A DNA stretch of 64,000 nt. Source: Petaurus breviceps papuanus. Taxonomy: Eukaryota > Chordata > Mammalia > Diprotodontia > Petauridae. Shown here in pieces: positions 57,940 through 64,000 of this stretch (positions are counted from its first letter, which is position 1; every line of letters begins with the position of its first letter). Below the pieces are notes generated by a model that saw nothing but the letters and a program-made list of their open reading frames with translations, made no database searches and was not told the origin of the DNA. A program made the position numbers and the translations under genes. The DNA is taken from the NCBI GenBank assembly GCA_028583685.1, contig JAMXIF010001253.1, positions 87,455,146-87,519,145 on the forward strand, in the 5' to 3' direction.

Positions 57940-58190
57940 AGCCAACATTTATTAAGCACCTACCATGTTTTAGACATTGTGTTAAACACTGAAGATACAA
58001 AGAAAACCAAAAACCAGCCTCTGCTCTTTAGGAGTTCACAGTCTGATGAGGGAGACAACATGCAAACAACTATATTTGTATAGATATGGACAGGGATCAT
58101 CTGAGAGGGAAAGTTCTAAGATTATGGAGGACTAGGAAAAGCTTCTTACAAAAGGTGAGACTCTAGGTGAGATAGGAGAGAACTGAATTG
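57940..58190 (-). mobile_element. L2/L3 3' end, antisense
   Basis: 'acatttattaagcacctacc', 'gacattgtgttaaacactga', 'aggagttcacagtctgatga' and 'acaacatgcaaacaactata' are a well-kept complement of a LINE 3' end. Confidence 0.65.
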
Positions 58191-58204
58191 TCATTTGTGT
58201 AGTC

Positions 58205-58375
58205 GAAATCACTGAATTTGGAGTTAGGAGGACGGGGCTTGAATCTTGACCTTGCTGTTTACTATCTACTTGACCTTGATCTTGACCTCTGTGGACTGCA
58301 GCTTCCTTATCTTTGAGATTATGGGATTGAACTAAATCACCATTAAAGTTGCCTCCAGCTCTAAATACTACAGTA
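58205..58375 (+). mobile_element. MIR/Ther1-type SINE
   Basis: 'gaatttggagttaggaggac', 'tgcagcttccttatctttga' and 'gttgcctccagctctaaata' follow the order of a diverged MIR-type copy. Confidence 0.5.
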
Positions 58376-58727
58376 TTTAGAAATGCTTTTACTTCCTGGG
58401 ATATTTATTTTATTTTTGTAAATTGTTGTACTTGTCTGCATTTGAGGAAGAATTGGCAATAAGAGGAAAACTGCTTTGTCATTATCCAAGAACCTTTTAG
58501 TTTTTGAGGAAGCATTTAATAATTTTACTTCTTGTCCTTTGGTATTTTACTATTTTTCAAGATTCTTCACTTGAAAAAAACAGTTATAGTTATAGAGCTG
58601 TATGTACTTTGTGAAGTTTCAGTCGCATTTCTCAAGACTGAATCATCCTTGAATCTAGGTACTTGTACCTAGAGGCTGCACTCAGTGAATGATGGCATAG
58701 AGTCAATTTGTTTCCAGAGTATTGTTT

Positions 58728-58885
58728 TTTTTTTTTTAAGCAACCGGGGTTAAGTAACTTGCTCAAGGTTACACGGCCAGTTATTATTTCTGGGTGTGGT
58801 GCTGAGTTTCTGAGCCCGGATTTGATCCAGGTCATCCCGACACTGGAGCCGGTGCTCTTACTCGCTGAGCCACCTGGCCACCCCT
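58728..58885 (-). mobile_element. Single-arm copy of the young SINE
   Basis: 'ggttaagtaacttgctcaag', 'gacactggagccggtgctct' and 'cgctgagccacctggccacc', the 3' arm type only. A 12-bp duplication AGAGTATTGTTT (58716-58727 and 58886-58897) flanks it. Confidence 0.9.
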
Positions 58886-59114
58886 AGAGTATTGTTTATC
58901 CACCAGGAAGGTCCTTCCAATTTGTAAGAACTCAAAGTGTTTATTTTAGGAAGGAGTAGGATATGCACTTTTTTAGGTGCTTACATGAACTGAACTCATC
59001 TTTTCAGAATTTCTCTTCTCTGACACAGGTTTTCTGTATTACCCATTCTCCATACTATTTAATTTTAATTCAGTTCAGTAGAATTTATTGAATTATTAGA
59101 GAAGCATTGCAGAG

Positions 59115-59235
59115 CAGTGGCTGGAACACTACCCTCATAGGAAGACCTGGGTTCAAGTCCTACCCCTGATAACATAGTGACTGTGTGACCCTGGGCATGT
59201 CACATAACCTCTTATTAATTCTAAGTAACTGTAGG
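59115..59235 (+). mobile_element. MIR/CORE-SINE fragment
   Basis: 'agaagacctgggttcaagtc'-like text, 'gtgactgtgtgaccctgggc' and 'atgtcacataacctcttatt' mark head and core; the 3' part is lost. Confidence 0.55.
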
Positions 59236-59381
59236 GCAGGTGTCAATATGTATTGGTAAAGGGTTTCTTCACCAGGGAGCTCCCCATACTGATAAAATCA
59301 CAGGTCTGGCAAAAACAAAACACAACAATGAACAAACAAAAAAAGTCTAGTACCTTACCCAACTGATCTCCCCTATTAACT

Positions 59382-59513
59382 TTTTTTTGGAGGCAAAGTT
59401 AAATGACTTGCCCAGGGTCACATACCTAATAAGTGACTGAGGGTGGATTTGAACTCAGATCCTCCTGACTCTAAGGCCAGTGCTCTATCCACTATACCAC
59501 CTAGCTGCCCTCC
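59382..59513 (-). mobile_element. A-tailed SINE, antisense
   Basis: T-rich start, 'gttaaatgacttgcccaggg', 'tttgaactcagatcctcctg', 'ccactataccacctagctgc'. Similar flanks (ctgatctcccctattaa and ctgatccccctttttaa) look like a decayed target-site duplication. Confidence 0.75.
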
Positions 59514-59597
59514 TGATCCCCCTTTTTAAAATAATCTTCTATGAACAAAGTAATTTTGAATCCAGCTGGACTCTGAGGATAATACTATTGACCCAAG

Positions 59598-59749
59598 GGG
59601 CAGCTTGGTGGCACAGTGAATAGAGCACCGACCCTGGAGTCAGGAGGACCTGAGTTCAAATACGGCCTCAGTCACTTAACACAAAAACTAGCCATGTGAC
59701 CTTGGGCAAGTCACTTAACCCCAATTGTCTTCCAAAAAGCAAAAAAAAA
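59598..59749 (+). mobile_element. A-tailed SINE (WSINE1-like) with TSD
   Basis: 'ggcagcttggtggcacagtg', 'cctggagtcaggaggacctg', 'gccatgtgaccttgggcaag' and an A tail. AATACTATTGACCCAAGG (59581-59598) and its one-mismatch copy at 59750-59767 are the target-site duplication. Confidence 0.9.
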
Positions 59750-59789
59750 AATACTATTGACTCAAGGGGTTGACAGTGTACTAGCACAG

Positions 59790-60610
59790 TGGTGGTGAGA
59801 TGGATGCAAACAACTTTATGCAAGTTGGAAAATGGCCAAGTGGATAGAGAAGATCAAAGAGAGCTATCTGTGAGATTCAAGCAGGGAAGACTCATTTCTT
59901 GTTGGGAGGATTGGAAGGCTTTAAGGATGAGGAGGCTCCTGTTTGGGCAGGCATTGAATAAGGGAATGGATGTCATTAGAAGGAGGTTGGAAAAGTCCAC
60001 GGGGGGCAAGGACTCACAGAGTGCAAAAGTTCAGAAGCAGCAGAGGGGAGAGAGATGAGATGGGCAGACATCAAGTAGTCAAATTTGGCTAGAGCACAGA
60101 ATGTATAAAGGTCTGTGCTGGGAATGAGGCTGTGAAGCTAAATTGGGCTCAGATATGGAGAGTCTTGGTTGCAGACTAATAGTGATTGTCCTTTCTATTC
60201 AGTAGACAGTGTGGAGACACTTGAAGTGTTTGATTAGGGGAGTGATGTGATTCAGGCCTTTGCATTAGAAAGATAGTTTCGGCAGCAATAGATGATCATA
60301 GAGGAGAGAAACTGGAGACAGAAACCAGTTAGGAGGTTGTTACAATTGTCCAAGCAAGAGGTAAGAAGAGCTTCATCAAAGATGACGTAGTAAAAGTAGA
60401 AAAGAAGAAATGCATGTGAGGGATATTTCTGCAGTAAAATGGAAAGGACTCAGCCACCGATTAAGTACGGACGATGAATCAAGAACGACACTGGCTTTGA
60501 GCCTGATTAACCATAAAGGTTGTGAGCCATCAACAGAAACAGACATTAATTCTTCATCTGGTAGTAAGATTCACATAAATTCTGTAGGTTCTCCCGATAT
60601 GCCTGTGTTT
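59790..60610 (-). mobile_element. L2-type LINE 3' coding end, antisense
   Basis: 'agtgtttgattaggggagtg', 'atgtgattcaggcctttgca', 'gaaaccagttaggaggttgt' and 'tacaattgtccaagcaagag' are clear complements of the L2 3' coding end. From 60400 to 60610 the match becomes weak. The 59789-60058 and 60410-60634 frames are repeat by-products. Confidence 0.6.
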
Positions 60611-60639
60611 GTGATCCCTGGTTTGATACTATAGAAGAT

Positions 60640-61175
60640 ATGTAGTATATGAACTATTGCCATTTTGTTGAAAAATTATTTGTATTAGCAAAACTAATCT
60701 CATTATATTTGCATCATTCTTATGATTTAAAAATGCTTTATGATATATACATTGAGCTTCTATAGTAAGTGTTAACTAGCCATATTTCTCATGATGTACA
60801 ACAGATGTATCTGTTTTTAAGAAGGAAAGTATGCTAAAGAGAGAAGTCTAGGAGTCAACTTTTGCACCTGGTAACCTGCCATCCCTACTTACTATATTAG
60901 GCCATTTTTTTTTCACACCATACTAAGATGATGATCAGAACAACCTGGATATTTTACTTCTCATTTTCCTGAAGGATTTTTTTTTAACATTTCCATTTTA
61001 TTTGTCTTGGACAGACACTGCAAAAGGGCAATGAGTTGGGCCCAGAATTGAACAGAAGGAAGAGAACAGGCTGTTTTGCCTTTGGGATACTTTAAAGTTC
61101 TTTTACTGACCCCATACTTCTTCCTGGGAAAAGGAGCCATCTTTTTAATACTCATATTCTTCCAAAGTTGTAAGA
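60640..61175. other. No recognisable feature
   Basis: AT-rich sequence without recognisable gene or repeat. Confidence 0.45.
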
Positions 61176-61179
61176 CTGT

Positions 61180-61600
61180 GAGACATGGAACCCTTCAGTC
61201 TCTGAAGAACTAAAAATGGTTATCACCCAGAGAGCAATCAGATGGTTATTGGTGGGTGTGAACTGGCCACAACATGTTCAAACAGGGAATTATAAAGGAG
61301 GAGAGTTAAGAGTGTCATCAGAGAAGTTATGAGTGAAAAAGAGAATGGGCTGGTCACATGAAGAGGGTGAGATATAAGCCACAGATAGTCCATATGCTCC
61401 ATTGGCATCTTTATGATATCCAAAGAAAGCAAGGAAGGCTTTACATTAGTTGGATCCCATGTGGGACCCAAACTTATGGGAGCACATGAACCAGAGTCTT
61501 ACAGGATGGGAAGGAATGGACAGGTCAGTGTCTGCATCATTAGAAGAAGGACCACAGGGATAGATCATAGATCCACTGAAATTATTTTATTTATAGAATT
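61180..61600 (+). mobile_element. RTE (BovB-clade) LINE fragment, C-terminal coding region
   Basis: Translated across frames it shows CETWN...SEELK.VITQRAI.R.L.GV, then MGWSHEEGEI / WAGHMKRV, ISWIP and RSVSASLEEGPQG. These echo the RTE series CETW...QRAMERR...WAGHVAR...RW near the end of the reverse transcriptase. Several frameshifts. RTE elements are the likely source of enzyme for SINEs with RTE-like tails such as those at 18.4, 26.1 and 34.9 kb. Confidence 0.6.
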
Positions 61601-61604
61601 TTGT

Positions 61605-62655
61605 TTTTCAACCTTGTTAGCACCTGTGACTGAAACCTTGCCTGTAAGGTAGTATGGAAGAGCACATGTGTACAAAACATACATACACATATTCTCATAT
61701 ACTAGTGAGTCTCCTAAATGACTAATAGCTGGCTGTCTTTTATCAGATGAATCTTGTAGAATATCTTAGAAGTCACTCAGTCATCACCTATGGAAAACTA
61801 GGCAAAGCATTAAGAATTTTAAAGTAACTCATCATCAATAAAAAGATGTTTTTTTTCTTAACCTCCCCTCCCCCACATCGATTTGATAGTATAAGTTGCA
61901 TGATGTAGACTCTGTGATGGCTCTGAATGGACTAAGTGAGACTGCTAGGTCCGCGAGAATATCTTATATTTAAGTAACACATAAATAGAATTTAAGTTCC
62001 TGATGAAACTAAGGTTGAAGAAAAAATGGTATTTCTGAGATGTATGTTGATAGGTTGATAAAAGATTCAATTTAAAAATAAGGTATAGAGCATTGTAAGA
62101 AATTAGGAAGCAAAGAAGTCATTACCAGCAGCATGTCCTTCTGTTGCTTCCACATTTGTAGAATGCTGTGCTCTCACAGGGTGAAGAGAAAATATTAGTC
62201 ATTGTTGATTCTGAATTATTACCACTGCTGTTTGATTTTGAGTTTTTTAATGGATATTAGTAAATTTGCTAGAATATTAGTGTGGTGACACCTCTGTCTC
62301 CATATTTAACATGTTTCCTGATATCAATATTCAGTTGATCATTGAACAAAATGAACTCCATAGTAAACTCTGTCATGGAACCTTCAGTTTTGACATGTGT
62401 GAGAGGCACATTGATATATTCTTCGGAGTCATACAAGATTTTCTGCTTAAGGTATAAGTACAATAAGGATTTTCTTATTATTGTGAAATTCTCCAAATGC
62501 TCCTTTTGCATAAGATGACATCATTCTAATTTCATAGAGCCCCAGAATTCATAGTGAGGTGGAAGAGGTTGTTCTAAGCACAATGGAAATCCAAAGTGGA
62601 TGAAAAATTAATACTGCCCAAATCATTTATGATGCTTGACAGATAACTTGTCAGT
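61605..62655. other. No confirmed gene; exon-like stretch
   Basis: Unassigned sequence except for 62292-62442 on the minus strand, which has acceptor-like and donor-like edges around an open frame (see findings). Confidence 0.4.
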
Positions 62656-62714
62656 TTATTCTATCATATGTGTATAATAATAACTATTAATAATAGCATT
62701 TACATATCACTTCA

Positions 62715-62749
62715 TTTTTATTCATTCATTCATTCATTCATTCATTCAT

Positions 62750-62820
<71 letters not shown>

Positions 62821-62822
62821 TT
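62715..62822. repeat. (TTCA)n(TTTA)n microsatellite grown from a SINE tail
   Basis: About seven TTCA units run into about twenty TTTA units, directly joined to the 3' end of the antisense SINE at 62823. In SINE orientation it is an expanded TAAA tail. Confidence 0.9.
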
Positions 62823-62974
62823 GCCTTTTGGAGGGCAATTGGGGTTAAGTAACTTTCCCAATGTTACACGGCTAGTTTTTTTGTCTGGGTATTAAGTGTC
62901 TGAGGCCGGAACTGAACTCAGATCCTCCCGACTCTGGGGCCAGTGCTTTACTCACTGCGCCACCTAGCCACCCC
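62823..62974 (-). mobile_element. A-tailed SINE (WSINE1-like) with TSD, antisense
   Basis: 'gcaattggggttaagtaact', 'cagatcctcccgactctggg', 'ctgcgccacctagccacccc'. TACATATCACTT at 62701-62712 and 62975-62986 is its target-site duplication, taken from the MIR it entered. Confidence 0.9.
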
Positions 62975-63379
62975 TACATATCACTTTAAGATTTGCAGAG
63001 TATTTTACAGATATTTTCTTGGTTAATCCTCATAATATCCCCAAGAAGTATCTTGCACAAGTGTTCCAAATGAATGTTAACACAGTATATAATTGAAAAA
63101 GTAATTGTACAAGGAGATGGGACTATATTGCATTAAGGAAACTGTCCAGCAATTTCAATGATCTCAAGCTATATGACACTACACAAATCAGTCTTTTAAC
63201 ACTAATATCATTCTAATTACTTAATAAATGTTTGTTATATTGAATTGGGTCAGTTATCTTGTGAAAAGGGAATTAAGCAAAATACATGGACAAATCCAGT
63301 TGTATGCTGATTCCTTCAATTTTCAGAAAGAAAAAGGAAGTTTTTTGGCATGGTGGCTCACTCTTTGTGCAGGAGTTAT

Positions 63380-63567
63380 TTATTTATTTATTATTCATTC
63401 ATTCATTTATCTTTTGGGAGGGGGGAAGGTAGGGCAATTGGGGTTAGGTGACTTGCCCAAAGTCACATGGCTAGTTTTGTGTTAGGTATCTGAAGCCGGA
63501 TTTGAACTCAGGTCCTCCTGACTCCAGGGCCAGCACTCTATTCACTGTGCCTCCTAGCTGTTCCCAG
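63380..63567 (-). mobile_element. A-tailed SINE with TTTA/TTCA tail and TSD, antisense
   Basis: A short TTTA/TTCA tract, then 'gcaattggggttaggtgact', 'tttgaactcaggtcctcctg', 'cactgtgcctcctagctgtt'. GCAGGAGTTAT (63369-63379) and GCAGGATTTAT (63568-63578) flank it. Confidence 0.85.
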
Positions 63568-63719
63568 CAGGATTTATGATAAAACATGGACAAGAGTCTC
63601 CTTGGCAGAGAATACAAGGAGTCATATTGGAGGGTAGTTTATATATTTTTAAAATCGCAGATCATTCAAAGGATTAGTGTGGTATTTAGGAACATACAGG
63701 GAGTAAAGTGAAATATACA

Positions 63720-63790
63720 TCTCTGTATATCAGAGTGCCTAGTTTAGTGTCCTGCACATAGTAGGTATGCAATATATAGTATTTGTGTTA
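63720..63790 (+). mobile_element. L2 3' end fragment
   Basis: 'cagagtgcctagtttagtgt' and 'cctgcacatagtaggtatgc' are L2 3' terminal text. A weak antisense MIR may follow to the window end. Confidence 0.5.
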
Positions 63791-64000
63791 GTGGTGATAA
63801 TAAGGTGTTAATGATTATGATGATAAGTGGTATTTTAGAGCTTGAACTAGATGCTTTTCCCATGAGCCATATAAGGTAGATAATTAAATATTTTTATCTC
63901 ATTTGAATTTCACATTTTGTTGTGAACTTTACGAATATGAACTTTCCATATATAAAGATGACAAGAATAGCATTGCATATAAAATGATAATGCTCTATTA

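Larger units (their letters stand above)
62660..63055 (-). mobile_element. MIR 3' half split by a SINE, antisense
   Basis: 'ttaataatagcatttacata' before the SINE and 'tcactttaagatttgcagag', 'tattttacagatattttctt' after it read as one reversed MIR 3' half. Confidence 0.6.

Noticed and set aside
62668-62895. 75-codon frame rich in FIYLFIYL repeats as a membrane peptide
   Set aside because: It is a translation of the TTTA/TTCA microsatellite and the adjoining SINE.

Overview
The window is almost certainly marsupial nuclear DNA, AT-rich and poor in CpG. The evidence is its repeat content. It has many short tRNA-headed SINEs whose 5' ends read 'ggcagctaggtggcacagtg', a set I associate with marsupials, plus dense MIR and L2/L3 relics and L1 3' ends of the marsupial type. 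I cannot assign a species. I find no confirmed intact host protein gene, so the window is intergenic or lies inside a large intron. Nearly all short open frames are chance frames or pieces of repeats.

Layout. 0-30 kb: old MIR and L2 fragments, a few younger SINEs with target-site duplications (12.2, 18.4, 26.1 kb), a tRNA-Ile(AAU)-like pseudogene on the minus strand at 23.93-24.00 kb, and a minus-strand L1 3' region at 28.6-29.9 kb. 30.0-31.7 kb: the 3' end of an ERV-L-like endogenous retrovirus on the minus strand, made of a dUTPase frame, a polypurine tract and a CpG-rich LTR. 32.2-39.3 kb: a block of plus-strand L2-type LINE relics, with endonuclease and reverse-transcriptase segments recognisable by eye, broken up by SINEs and an L1 3' end. 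39.3-64 kb: more MIR/L2 relics, a 3'-terminal retrocopy of EIF4E1B at 46.56-46.87 kb, a cluster of A-tailed SINEs at 54.4-59.8 kb, an RTE (BovB-clade) LINE fragment at 61.2-61.6 kb, and a long TTTA microsatellite attached to a SINE tail at 62.7 kb.

The most notable items are: (1) the ERV-L-type dUTPase frame with all five dUTPase motifs and an SH3/Tudor-like tail; (2) the compact promoter-like cluster in the adjoining LTR, with two perfect GAAANNGAAANN (IRF/ISRE-type) words, a GC box, a CRE-like word and an inverted CCAAT; (3) a heterodimeric SINE seen twice with the same arm order and clean target-site duplications; (4) the EIF4E1B retrocopy, open to its native stop; and (5) the tRNA-Ile-like pseudogene. 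Element boundaries and family names were judged by eye from remembered consensus sequences, so most repeat ends are good only to about 10-30 bases.
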